Of a stretch of 45,416 bases of DNA, positions 8,915 to 17,432 are shown piece by piece. Numbering within the stretch: the first letter of the stretch is position 1; every line of letters begins with the position of its first letter. The stretch comes from CAZAXU01 sp964489245. Its GTDB lineage: Bacteria > Bacteroidota > Bacteroidia > Flavobacteriales > Flavobacteriaceae. The translations under genes and the position numbers were made by a program. The notes under the pieces were generated by a model, which was not told the origin of the DNA, made no database searches, and saw only the letters and a program-made list of their open reading frames with translations. Location: positions 1 through 45,416 of the forward strand of contig CAZAXU010000015.1 of the NCBI GenBank assembly GCA_964489245.1. The letters run 5' to 3'.

Positions 8915-10723
8915 TTATTTTTCAATAGATAATTTTTCCAATTTCTGAAAAAGTTGCTTTAAATTTTGTTTACTGGCTTCCAAATCTTTGCAGATGGTAC
9001 TTTTCTTGTCTGTAAATCGATCTTTTACTCCGGAAAAAAGCTTTTGATAATAGCTGATTCCGTCGTTTAAATTTCGAGCAAAAGTAGATAAATATTTCTC
9101 TTGTCTTTTATCAATAATATTTTTGGTTTCTTTAATTTTATCGTTTAGAACATCGATATACATATTCAATTCTTTGACAAACATATTCGGACGATAGCCT
9201 TTGTTGATGATATTCACTTTGCCATAGATATGCCCTACCATTTCTTTCAAACTCATAATTTTTGAGAAGTATGCCATATTCGGACCGGGACAAACCGTTG
9301 TGCCAAAGTCTTTGATTTTATAGTCTAAATCGTGTGTTTTTACAGCGGGTTCAGAAAGTCCCACACAAAGACATTCAGGCGCAATGATTTTATCATATTG
9401 TGTTTGATAATCATCATTCGGCAAATTCAAATCATTCAGTTCTTTTAGTTTTTGGTGTTGATATAGTCTGGATGCCGTGCAAATAGGTTTCTCTGAAAAT
9501 TCCGTGTTTGAAACCAAATATTCTTTCGGGCAAGAACTTCCTTCACGTCCTTTTTGTGCACGTTCCAGTTTTTTGAGTGTTCCGGAGCTGTTCCGTAAAC
9601 TATTGAAAGGAACACCTAAAGGTGAAATATTACTGAGATATAAATCTTTTTCTTGAGATTTAGCCAGTTTATTGATGGTGTCATCGTCAACGGTTGTGGC
9701 TTCAGGAACCAATAAAAACGGGGTGCCCCAACCTATGGAATCCACTTGATAGTGGTCCAGCAAAAATTCATGTTCTTCTGCTGTTCCTACACCGCCTTGT
9801 GCGGTGACTTTCAGCGGAAGAATTTGTTTTGGAACGGGTTTGCTTTTATTCTCTAATGCTTTGATAAAAATTTCGTGAACAGTCTCACTTAATTCTTGTC
9901 GATGAATTCTGAACTCTTCCAGAATAGGTCCGAGCAAGTAGCCATCGGTTGCAAAAGTGTGTCCGCCGCAATTCAATCCGGATTCAACCCGATATTCTGA
10001 GACCCAAAGTCCTTTTTTTGCCAAAAATTTTCCTTGAATCAATGCCGATCTATAATCGCTGACTTTGAGAACGATTTTCTTTTTGATGCCTCCGTTTTCA
10101 TCAGGATAAAAATCTTTAAAATTTTCAATATACCCGTACAGTCTCGGACTCATTCCGGCAGAAAGAATCAGTGACGACTGTAGTTTGCTGTTGGCATAGC
10201 CTCTGAGTGCTGCATGTGCATCATTAAATTCAGAAGACAGTTTTTCTCCGTTTTGATAGTTTTCTTTATCGACCTTTGTCATGATGTTGACATCAATGCT
10301 TCCCATAGTCAAATGCTTTTTGAGCCAAGATTTTACTTCATTGAAATCTACATTACTCGTAATGAGCTCTTTGAATTCATCCTTGAGTGTTGATGTGTTG
10401 GGTAGCAGATCGAAATAATCTTTAATTTCGGCAATTTTTTCTTCGGTATTTGTTTTGAATTCACTGAATTTTTTTTCAGCGAGATCATGAATCAAATTGA
10501 GATATGAAGTGATTCTTTTTGCTCTGAAATCTTCTGCTTTTTCACTAATCTCCTGATAAGGAATCTCAAATTTTTTGCTATACATTTTGCGAAGCATTTC
10601 CAACAAGACATTATCGACAAGAGAAATTACCGAGTCAATGCCATATTGAGAAACTTTTAAAGGTGTGTCAATGGTATAGGCGACTCCCATGACAGGTATG
10701 TGGAATGAATGTTTATTTTTCAT
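8915..10723 (-). CDS. Conserved protein with nitronate-monooxygenase-like TIM-barrel motifs and helical C-terminus
   Basis: I do not recognise a characterised family. The 602-residue product has no signal peptide. Its N-terminus (SFHIPVMGVAYTIDTPLKV) and three later blocks recall flavin-binding TIM barrels of the nitronate monooxygenase type: SGLNCGGHTFATDG (248-261), TAQGGVGTAEEHEF (307-320, phosphate-binding-like) and GWGTPFLLVPEA (331-342). A long Lys/Glu-rich helical insert occupies about residues 60-160 and a coiled-coil-like tail about 515-602. Cysteines cluster in the second half (C398, C415, C451, C453, C478). The start is ATG 10723: the longer reading from GTG 10771 overlaps the -7 box TACATTTG. 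A flavoenzyme is inferred from motif resemblance alone; the true fold needs a structure prediction. Confidence 0.75.
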   Translation of the reverse strand: MKNKHSFHIPVMGVAYTIDTPLKVSQYGIDSVISLVDNVLLEMLRKMYSKKFEIPYQEISEKAEDFRAKRITSYLNLIHDLAEKKFSEFKTNTEEKIAEIKDYFDLLPNTSTLKDEFKELITSNVDFNEVKSWLKKHLTMGSIDVNIMTKVDKENYQNGEKLSSEFNDAHAALRGYANSKLQSSLILSAGMSPRLYGYIENFKDFYPDENGGIKKKIVLKVSDYRSALIQGKFLAKKGLWVSEYRVESGLNCGGHTFATDGYLLGPILEEFRIHRQELSETVHEIFIKALENKSKPVPKQILPLKVTAQGGVGTAEEHEFLLDHYQVDSIGWGTPFLLVPEATTVDDDTINKLAKSQEKDLYLSNISPLGVPFNSLRNSSGTLKKLERAQKGREGSSCPKEYLVSNTEFSEKPICTASRLYQHQKLKELNDLNLPNDDYQTQYDKIIAPECLCVGLSEPAVKTHDLDYKIKDFGTTVCPGPNMAYFSKIMSLKEMVGHIYGKVNIINKGYRPNMFVKELNMYIDVLNDKIKETKNIIDKRQEKYLSTFARNLNDGISYYQKLFSGVKDRFTDKKSTICKDLEASKQNLKQLFQKLEKLSIEK

Positions 10724-10759
10724 AGAATAGTTGGTTGTTTGTGTTTCTTTCTTGACCGA

Positions 10760-10767
10760 CAAATGTA
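10760..10767 (-). promoter_or_regulatory. -7 promoter box TACATTTG for the 8915-10723 gene
   Basis: Perfect TAnnTTTG on the minus strand, with predicted transcript start near 10753 and a leader of about 30 bases before ATG 10723. It excludes GTG 10771 as a start if the promoter is real. Confidence 0.65.
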
Positions 10768-10840
10768 TCACTTAAATTTGTGTCATCATATATTTTAACA
10801 CATTTTGTATGGGGTTTTATAAGTTTTTCAAATTATTCTT

Positions 10841-11962
10841 TTATTTTCCTGCCAACAGCGCATGCAGCGCAAAAGATGCAAGCCAGTGTGCTCCGGCATA
10901 TTCTCCGCTATCCATTTTATTGTAGCTGGCATTAAAATGCTTGTTTGCTAAATTCGTCATTTTTGTGTTGTCTAGTTTTTTTCCTATTTCATACAGACAC
11001 CAAGCTCTGCTAAAATTCAATCCGTCGAGATGAGCCATTTTTCCATCGGATCGATCTGCTACTTGAGCGATTTCTAGATATTTCGACGGGTTATTTCTGA
11101 AATTAGGTAGAAAAGAATTCAGCCATTTGATATATTCGTCTTTTGGCAATATCTTCATCATCAAATCGGCTTCAATAATACAAGGAGATAAAAAATCAAA
11201 ACCTCCGGGTTCCCAAGAAATGGGACACCCTTTGTCGTTTAAATAAAAATTCCTAGCTTTTTTTTCAATGAGCTTTGCCAATTTGTCATTATATTTTTTT
11301 GCATAATCATAGGCAAAAGACATTCCGAATGCAGTATTGGAGTGTTCTCCAACACGAATAGGATGGTTCAATTTATTGAGAAATTCAAAGAATTTATTTT
11401 CAATGAGTTCGACCAAAGGCTGAAGATTTTCTGATAGTTGCTTTGCCTCGGGGTCGTTCCACTCTTTCAAAGACTTTGATAATTTTAGAAGCCAAGCCCA
11501 ACCATATGTACGTTCATAATTTTTATTATGTTTATCATCAAAATAGGCAATTTCTTTTTGGATATTTTCTTTGGTAATATTGTTTTTTAATTTTTTCAGG
11601 ATAGCGTTTCTTTCTCTGAAATCAGGAAACTCTTTCAAAATATTAACAAGTGTCCAATGTCCGTGAACAGAGGAATGCCAATCAAAGCAACCATAAAATG
11701 CAGGATGAAGCTCATGAGGCTCTTTAAGATAAGATCCGTTGCCCAAAACTTGTCCCGGTTTGTTGGGATATTCCCGATCAATGCATTCATAGGCAAAGTG
11801 ATAAAGATATGCTGCTTTTTTTGTGTTTAATTTGACGGGGGCGATATCTTTTTTCTCAATTGTTATGTTTTCGTTATTGTTTATGTTGTGTGTGTCTTCC
11901 TTTTTCGTTTCTTGACAGCTCAAGGTTAAGAGAACGATAAGTATCAAAGAGATTTTTTTCAT
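10841..11962 (-). CDS. DUF2891 family lipoprotein
   Basis: The 373-residue protein starts with a lipoprotein signal (hydrophobic residues 4-14, then LTLSC with Cys16), followed by a polar Lys/Asn/Glu linker, so it is probably anchored in the envelope. The body matches the DUF2891 family as I know it: YHFAYECIDREYPNKPGQ, HPAFYGCFDWHSSVHGHW, YGWAWLLKL, and the C-terminal HWLASFALHALL. The pattern of aromatic and His residues along an alpha-helical protein suggests an alpha/alpha-barrel enzyme acting on sugars or peptides, but no activity is established to my knowledge. It lies 18 bases downstream of the M20 amidohydrolase on the same strand, so the two are probably co-expressed. Confidence 0.85.
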   Translation of the reverse strand: MKKISLILIVLLTLSCQETKKEDTHNINNNENITIEKKDIAPVKLNTKKAAYLYHFAYECIDREYPNKPGQVLGNGSYLKEPHELHPAFYGCFDWHSSVHGHWTLVNILKEFPDFRERNAILKKLKNNITKENIQKEIAYFDDKHNKNYERTYGWAWLLKLSKSLKEWNDPEAKQLSENLQPLVELIENKFFEFLNKLNHPIRVGEHSNTAFGMSFAYDYAKKYNDKLAKLIEKKARNFYLNDKGCPISWEPGGFDFLSPCIIEADLMMKILPKDEYIKWLNSFLPNFRNNPSKYLEIAQVADRSDGKMAHLDGLNFSRAWCLYEIGKKLDNTKMTNLANKHFNASYNKMDSGEYAGAHWLASFALHALLAGK

Positions 11963-11980
11963 TTTTCTTTGTTTTTTCTG

Positions 11981-13279
11981 TTATTTATTTAAGCTTTTAA
12001 CTGCTGAGACCATGGCTTTTATTCCTGTTTCCAAACTGGGTTCCGGATCGGGAATCATCAAATCACTATGTAGTGATGGCAATATTTTTCCTGCTTTTTT
12101 ATAGGAATCATATTTGGCTTGATTGACCACACTAACAAAAAACATAAAAATAGGTACTTTTTCTTTGGTTTTTCCAAATCTTCCGAAATCTTCTCCGCCC
12201 ATAACGGGTTCAGCTTTGATAATTTTGTTGTTGCCGAAAAGTTTTTTAAAATTCGGGATAATCTGTTGAACCAGCTCGGGATTGTTATAGAGGGCAGGCG
12301 TATATACATCTTTGAGTTTCACTATCGGGTATTTATCTTTCGGCACTCTGTATGATGCCGCAATGGCGTTGGCTTTTCGTTGAAGTGCCTTGATGATGTG
12401 ATTTCTCACCTCGTCTTTGTAAGAACGGATGGTTAGTTCAAGGTCCACCTCGGAGGGAATAATATTTCCTTTTGTTCCGCCATGAAAAGAACCAACGGTG
12501 ACAACGGCAGGATCTGTAGGTGATATTTCTCTGGAGACAATGGTTTGCATATCGGTGACAAATTGTGCAGCCATCACAATAGGGTCTATGGTTCCGTGAG
12601 GGTAGGCACCATGTCCGCCTCGTCCGATAAATTTTATCTGTGCCATATCTACGTTTGCCATGGCGTATCCCGGACAATAAGAAATGGTTCCGGCAGGCAA
12701 ATTGGACCGGATATGAATGGCAAGTGCATAGTCAGGAATGAAAAATTTTTGATATAAACCGGCTTTCAACATGGCATCCGATCCGCCACCGCGTTCTTCG
12801 GCGGGTTGTCCGATCATCATAATGCTGCCTTTCCATTCTTTTTTGTGATTTGCAAGATATTTTGCCGTTCCCAACCAAATGCTCATGTGCATATCGTGTC
12901 CGCAGGCATGCATAACGGGTCTTTCAATTCCTTCAATATCTTTTTGTTTGACTTTGCTTGCGTATGCCACATCTGTTTTTTCGAGTATAGGCAATGCATC
13001 CATATCGGTTCTGATTAAAATTTTAGGACCTTTTCCATTTTTTAGAATAGCAACAATTCCGGTACCTCCAAAATTTTCGGTGACTTTAAATCCGTAAGAA
13101 CGCATTTTTTTTGCAAGTAGTTTTGCCGTGTTTTTTTCCAAATAAGATAATTCCGGATTTTGGTGTAAATGTTTGTAAGTAGTGAGAAGTTCCGGAATAT
13201 AGGTCTTGATATCTTTTTCGTTCTGCCCAAAGATAGCGGCGGAAGAAAATAAAATAAAAATTAAAAGAAATTGTTTCAT
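11981..13279 (-). CDS. Exported M20 family amidohydrolase/metallopeptidase
   Basis: A zinc-dependent amidohydrolase of the HipO/IAA-amino-acid hydrolase group, which cleaves N-acyl or N-aromatic-acyl amino acids or small peptides. The 432-residue protein has a signal peptide (residues 1-19, ending FGQ). Metal-site blocks are RTDMDALP (90-97), HACGHDMH (124-131) and QPAEE (158-162), and MGGEDFGRF near residue 360 provides the last ligand region. The dimerisation domain lies between (about 205-320). It is the first gene of a two-gene unit with the DUF2891 lipoprotein and has its own -7 box 18 bases upstream. Export suggests use of external amide substrates; the substrate is unknown. Confidence 0.92.
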   Translation of the reverse strand: MKQFLLIFILFSSAAIFGQNEKDIKTYIPELLTTYKHLHQNPELSYLEKNTAKLLAKKMRSYGFKVTENFGGTGIVAILKNGKGPKILIRTDMDALPILEKTDVAYASKVKQKDIEGIERPVMHACGHDMHMSIWLGTAKYLANHKKEWKGSIMMIGQPAEERGGGSDAMLKAGLYQKFFIPDYALAIHIRSNLPAGTISYCPGYAMANVDMAQIKFIGRGGHGAYPHGTIDPIVMAAQFVTDMQTIVSREISPTDPAVVTVGSFHGGTKGNIIPSEVDLELTIRSYKDEVRNHIIKALQRKANAIAASYRVPKDKYPIVKLKDVYTPALYNNPELVQQIIPNFKKLFGNNKIIKAEPVMGGEDFGRFGKTKEKVPIFMFFVSVVNQAKYDSYKKAGKILPSLHSDLMIPDPEPSLETGIKAMVSAVKSLNK

Positions 13280-13296
13280 AGCTTTATTTTTACTTC

Positions 13297-13304
13297 CAAA
13301 TATA
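13297..13304 (-). promoter_or_regulatory. -7 promoter box TATATTTG for the M20 amidohydrolase
   Basis: Perfect TAnnTTTG on the minus strand. Predicted transcript start is near 13290, giving a short leader of about 11 bases before ATG 13279. Confidence 0.65.
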
Positions 13305-13322
13305 GGAAATTAAAATATAAAA

Positions 13323-13354
13323 AAACAGAAGCTGCCATTCGGCAGCTTCTGTTT
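13323..13354 (-). terminator. Strong hairpin terminator after the Asp-box protein gene
   Basis: A 14-bp perfect stem, AAACAGAAGCTGCC (13323-13336) with GGCAGCTTCTGTTT (13341-13354), and loop ATTC. On the minus strand it is followed by a T-rich tract. It lies 20 bases past the stop at 13375. Confidence 0.9.
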
Positions 13355-13374
13355 AACATTAAAGCTCATAAAAA

Positions 13375-16300
13375 TTATTTTTTTGTAAAATCTTTGAATG
13401 ATTTGATATCAAAAGATTTGAGTTTATATTTTGTAGCTTTTGCCACCAGTTTTTTAAAATATTTTTTCTTGATTTTCTCAAATTTCTGATGTGCACTTTT
13501 TAAGTCATTTTTCAATATTTTCAAATTTTTCATTTGAGAATTTGACGGCAAATCATATTCTCCGAGAATATTGCTATATAGTTTTGAAATTTTTTCTCTT
13601 AGTTCGGGTTTAGGCGTTTGTGTATAATTGTCACCTGTGGTTTGAACCAAGCTTTTTTTCAGTGTATTTAATTGAGCAATGAGTTGATTTGCAGGCTTTT
13701 TCAGTTTTCCGTTCAGTTTTTTCAGTTCTTTTGCATATTTTATCATTTCATCATTTTGATAGACCAAATAAGCCAAATCTTCAATCATGTCATATATTTC
13801 TGCAATGGTTTTTTCTTGAATTTTTCTATTTTTCAGAGAAATTCCGGGCAAGGTATCGTATTTGGTTTGAATTTTTGTTTCATAAACTTTTTTGCCTTTT
13901 TTCATGCGGATAGTATAAGTTCCTGCAGGAACTCTGGGGGCGGCAAAGCTTCCCATACTCAAAGTTTTTCCGGTTGCGGATTTAGGAATTTTTGAGCGAT
14001 AATACCACCTAACAATATTAACACCTTTTTGTTTTGTCGGTGTTAGCTTAACCACCTCGTTGCCTTTGTCGTCTAAGACAGACATGCTCATTTTTCCGAA
14101 TGTATGCCTTTTTTTGAGATAATAGATAATTTTGGCGCCACCGGATCTTCCCGGAGCGACATAATTGTTGGTGCCATATCCTCCACCGAAATTTTCGCGT
14201 TCATACATGGTGAAAGGCTTGGTTTTAAAGAAATAGACATCTTTTTTCAGCACATCGTCAGTGACTTCTCTTAAAGGACTGATATCATCTATAACAATTG
14301 CACCGCGGCCGTGTGTGCCCAGCACCAAATCATTTGTCTTCTTTTGCAGGGCAATAAAATGAACAGGAACCGTTGGCATATTATTTTCAAATTTCATCCA
14401 GTTTTTTCCACCGTTTATCGTGATGTACAAACCGTCTTCCGTTCCTAGAAACAGCAAGCCTTTTTTCACATAATCTTCTTGTATGTTTCTGGCAAAGCCT
14501 TTGATTTCATCTGTGACGATTGATTGCCAAGTTCTTCCCCAATCAGTGGTTTTATATACATAAGTTTTTTTATCGTTTAGCGTGTGTCTGTCGAAAACGG
14601 CATAGGCGGTTTTTTTATCAAAGTTGCCGGCTTCAATGTGATAGACCCAAGAATTGGCGGGGAGTCCGGGAATATTTTTGGTTACATTTGTCCAATTTTT
14701 TCCACCATCCGTAGTTATTTGAACATAACCGTCGTCTGTTCCCACCCAAATCACATTTTCATCTAACGGAGATTCTGCTATTGTGAAAATATCATTATTG
14801 TTTTCAGCGCCGGAATTATCAACCGTGATTCCTCCGGATTTGTCTTGATTTTGCTTGCTTTTGTCATTGGTTGTCAAATCGGGAGAAATAATTGTCCAGT
14901 TATTTCCCATGTCATCGGATTTGTGCAAATATTGACTACCGACATAGACTCTATCCGGTTTGTTCGGACTTAATGTCAGTGCGGGATTCCAATTAAAACG
15001 CAATTTTTCTCCTTCTTTTTCAGAAAAAGGCGTGATATTTCTGATGGTTTGTTTTTCCATGTCATAGCGTCCAATCCATTCTCCGGCTTGATATTCCGAG
15101 TAGATTATTTTTTTTGTTGGATGCCTGTAAACCCTAAAGCCATCGCCTCCGCCAACAGCATTCCAATCTTTTTCTTTTACACCGCCGGATGCTGTTGACG
15201 GCACCCACCAAGAGCCATTGTCTTGCAATCCGCCATAAATGTTATATGGGGTTTCGTTGTCCACACTTATAAAGTAGTATTGTCCAACATTTAAGTCTTT
15301 GTTTTTGATGTTGGAAACGCCTTTGTCCAAAGAAAAATAAAATCCTCCATCGGTGGCAAAATACATTCGATCCGAATTGTCTTTGTCAAAGACGATATCA
15401 TGTATGTCAGCATGCATGTCTCCAAAATTTTTAAATGTCTTACCTCCGTCAGTACTGATGGATGCAAAAAAGGCGGCTTTGGCAACAATGTCTTTGTTTT
15501 TTGGATCAACAACCAGTCTGGCAAAATAAAAAGGGCGAACGGTTATGGCAAAATCTCCGTTTACTTTTTTCCATGTTTTTCCGGCATTATCAGAGACATA
15601 TAAGCCTTTTTCGGCATCTTTTTTTGCTTCGATAACAGCATAGAGTCTGTTGGAGTCTGAAGGTGCCACGGTGATTGCAATTCTGCCGAGTTGTTTAGAG
15701 GTGACACCAAAATTGACTTTTTTCCATGTTTTTCCGGCATCGGTTGTTTTATATAGTGCTGAATTTTCTCCGCCGGAATTGAAAGACCAAGGTGTTCTTC
15801 TGAACTGCCAAAATGCAGCATATAATACATTGTGATTGTTGGGATCCATTATCAGGTCTGAAATTCCGGTGTCGGCTTTTCCTGCCAATATTTTTTTCCA
15901 AGTTTTTCCGTTGTCTGTCGTTTTATAAACACCGCGTTCATTATCATCTCCCCAAAGATGCCCAAGCACGGCTACGTAAACAATATTGGTATTTTTAGGG
16001 TCAATTTGGATGCTACTGATGCGCTCTGAGTTTTCAAAGCCCATTTTTTTCCAGTTATTTCCGCCGTCTGTGGAGCGATATAATCCATCACCGGTAGATG
16101 TGCTGTTTCTGGTCCAAGTTTCGCCTGTTCCCACCCAAATGATATGGTCAGGGTCTTTCGGGTCAAGAGCAATTGTTCCGATGGATGAGTTATGTTTATC
16201 AAAAATAGGTTTAAAGTTGACACCGGCATTCATCGTTTTCCATACTCCGCCTCCTGCTGTTCCAACGTATAGAATATTGTTATTTGTAGGGTGTGGTTCG

Positions 16301-16446
16301 ATATCGGTAACTCGTCCGCTGGTAACCGTCGGGCCGAGATGTCTGGCTCGTAGTGATCCGAATAATTGTTTTCCCGTTAGGGGTTTATTTTGTGCGGATG
16401 TCATAAGAGATAAGCCTAGAATCAGAAGAGAAAGGATGTATTTCAT
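13375..16446 (-). CDS. Large secreted Asp-box/BNR (sortilin-like) beta-propeller protein
   Basis: The 1023-residue protein has a signal peptide (residues 1-19, ending SAQ) and many Asp-box turns of the S/TxDxGxxW type, for example STDGGNNW (125-132), TTDNGKTW, TTDAGKTW, TTDGGKNW and TTDWGRTW, spaced as in ten-bladed or double beta-propellers. The family is often labelled 'glycosyl hydrolase' or VPS10/sortilin-like, but no glycosidase catalytic set can be read here. After the propeller (about residue 730) comes a beta-rich region (RVPAGTYTIRMKKGKKVYE) and a Lys-rich helical C-terminus. There is no T9SS sorting domain. No TAnnTTTG box is seen upstream, so it may depend on read-through from the LolA-like gene past the hairpin at 16483-16516. 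Confidence 0.88.
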   Translation of the reverse strand: MKYILSLLILGLSLMTSAQNKPLTGKQLFGSLRARHLGPTVTSGRVTDIEPHPTNNNILYVGTAGGGVWKTMNAGVNFKPIFDKHNSSIGTIALDPKDPDHIIWVGTGETWTRNSTSTGDGLYRSTDGGNNWKKMGFENSERISSIQIDPKNTNIVYVAVLGHLWGDDNERGVYKTTDNGKTWKKILAGKADTGISDLIMDPNNHNVLYAAFWQFRRTPWSFNSGGENSALYKTTDAGKTWKKVNFGVTSKQLGRIAITVAPSDSNRLYAVIEAKKDAEKGLYVSDNAGKTWKKVNGDFAITVRPFYFARLVVDPKNKDIVAKAAFFASISTDGGKTFKNFGDMHADIHDIVFDKDNSDRMYFATDGGFYFSLDKGVSNIKNKDLNVGQYYFISVDNETPYNIYGGLQDNGSWWVPSTASGGVKEKDWNAVGGGDGFRVYRHPTKKIIYSEYQAGEWIGRYDMEKQTIRNITPFSEKEGEKLRFNWNPALTLSPNKPDRVYVGSQYLHKSDDMGNNWTIISPDLTTNDKSKQNQDKSGGITVDNSGAENNNDIFTIAESPLDENVIWVGTDDGYVQITTDGGKNWTNVTKNIPGLPANSWVYHIEAGNFDKKTAYAVFDRHTLNDKKTYVYKTTDWGRTWQSIVTDEIKGFARNIQEDYVKKGLLFLGTEDGLYITINGGKNWMKFENNMPTVPVHFIALQKKTNDLVLGTHGRGAIVIDDISPLREVTDDVLKKDVYFFKTKPFTMYERENFGGGYGTNNYVAPGRSGGAKIIYYLKKRHTFGKMSMSVLDDKGNEVVKLTPTKQKGVNIVRWYYRSKIPKSATGKTLSMGSFAAPRVPAGTYTIRMKKGKKVYETKIQTKYDTLPGISLKNRKIQEKTIAEIYDMIEDLAYLVYQNDEMIKYAKELKKLNGKLKKPANQLIAQLNTLKKSLVQTTGDNYTQTPKPELREKISKLYSNILGEYDLPSNSQMKNLKILKNDLKSAHQKFEKIKKKYFKKLVAKATKYKLKSFDIKSFKDFTKK

Positions 16447-16482
16447 GATTTTGAGTATTTTTAGTTGGTATTAAGTAAAATA

Positions 16483-16516
16483 AAAAGCCTTTAATCTTTA
16501 AAAATTAAAGGCTTTT
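16483..16516 (-). terminator. Hairpin terminator after the LolA-like gene
   Basis: A 13-bp perfect stem, AAAAGCCTTTAAT (16483-16495) with ATTAAAGGCTTTT (16504-16516), and an 8-base loop. On the minus strand it is followed by the T-rich tract ATTTTACTT. It lies only 9 bases past the stop of the LolA-like gene, before the Asp-box gene. Confidence 0.8.
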
Positions 16517-16525
16517 AAAAGTAAT

Positions 16526-17302
16526 CTATTTTTTTTCTTGAGAAGTTTCTTTTTGCTCTTCAGGAAATTTGAACATGTTCATATCTACTTCCGGATTGAG
16601 CTCAATTTTTTCAATTTTGATTTCTTGTCCGGTTTGTCCATTGAATTTGTTTATTGTGCTAAAAGGAAAATATAAGCCGTCAACTTCTTGAAAGTCGCTG
16701 AATACTTCTTGAGTTTTAGCTCCTTTTGCTTGACCGGATTTGATTTCTTGTTCCACCATAACGGGGATGAAATTTTCTGTGTCGAAATAATAGTAACTTT
16801 CATTAGAGACTTCTTTTCCGTCAGCCAGAACAGGAAGTTCGGTTAATTTTATTTTATAGGTTTCTGTTCCTTCAACTTCTTCTTTTCCGATGAGTTCAAT
16901 TTTGTGTCCCTTTTCTTTATAGTTCAAAAAAGGATTGGGAAATGAATTTTTTGCCGTGCGAATCAGGTTTTTGATATCTTCACTGTCTTTCTTTTCCGCT
17001 TTTCCACTCATGAAGTTGGTGCCCCATGCGGTTGTTCCGTCAAAAGCAAGTTGTACCATTTTTTTTCCTTGGAGTTCAAATTTCACCAATTGTTTTCCGT
17101 CTTTGAACATGTAGATATCAACAGGAATGTCCATGCCTTGAGCCTGAGCTTTTGCGAGCATGTGAATTCCTTCCAGTTTGGCAAGTTTTTCTTTTCCACC
17201 AATATTTTCCAGATAGTTGTTTACAATTTCATCTGCGGTTTGCGCATTAGAGTTGAACGAGAATAGGATACTTACAAATAGTAATACAAATATTTTTTTC
17301 AT
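16526..17302 (-). CDS. LolA-like periplasmic protein
   Basis: The 258-residue protein has a signal peptide (residues 1-20, ending SNAQ) and looks like a one-sided curved beta-sheet protein of the outer-membrane lipoprotein-sorting (LolA/LolB) superfamily. Supporting blocks are the N-terminal helix TADEIVNNYLENIGGKEKL, then alternating strands with KGHKIELIGKEEVEGTETYKI, YYYFDTENFIPVMVEQE and FQEVDGLYFPFSTINKF. The tail is Lys/Glu-rich. Many Bacteroidota carry such paralogues beside peptidases or exported proteins, so a true role in lipoprotein transport is unproven. A near-match -7 box (TATCTTTC) lies about 40 bases upstream. It precedes the Asp-box gene on the same strand, separated by a hairpin terminator. 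Confidence 0.8.
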   Translation of the reverse strand: MKKIFVLLFVSILFSFNSNAQTADEIVNNYLENIGGKEKLAKLEGIHMLAKAQAQGMDIPVDIYMFKDGKQLVKFELQGKKMVQLAFDGTTAWGTNFMSGKAEKKDSEDIKNLIRTAKNSFPNPFLNYKEKGHKIELIGKEEVEGTETYKIKLTELPVLADGKEVSNESYYYFDTENFIPVMVEQEIKSGQAKGAKTQEVFSDFQEVDGLYFPFSTINKFNGQTGQEIKIEKIELNPEVDMNMFKFPEEQKETSQEKK

Positions 17303-17432
17303 GCTATAATTTTTAGTGATTATTATTATAGACGAAAGATAATGACTTTTGTTACACGTAAAGCATTATAGTTTGAAATTTAGTAAAAAATTAACACAAG
17401 ATATGTTCGAAAACAGGCGGTTTTGTCTGAAA

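Noticed and set aside
15986..16474. Plus-strand ORF of 162 codons opposite the Asp-box gene
   Set aside because: It mirrors the repetitive Asp-box coding sequence; no signal, domain or promoter, and it ends beyond the start of the real gene.
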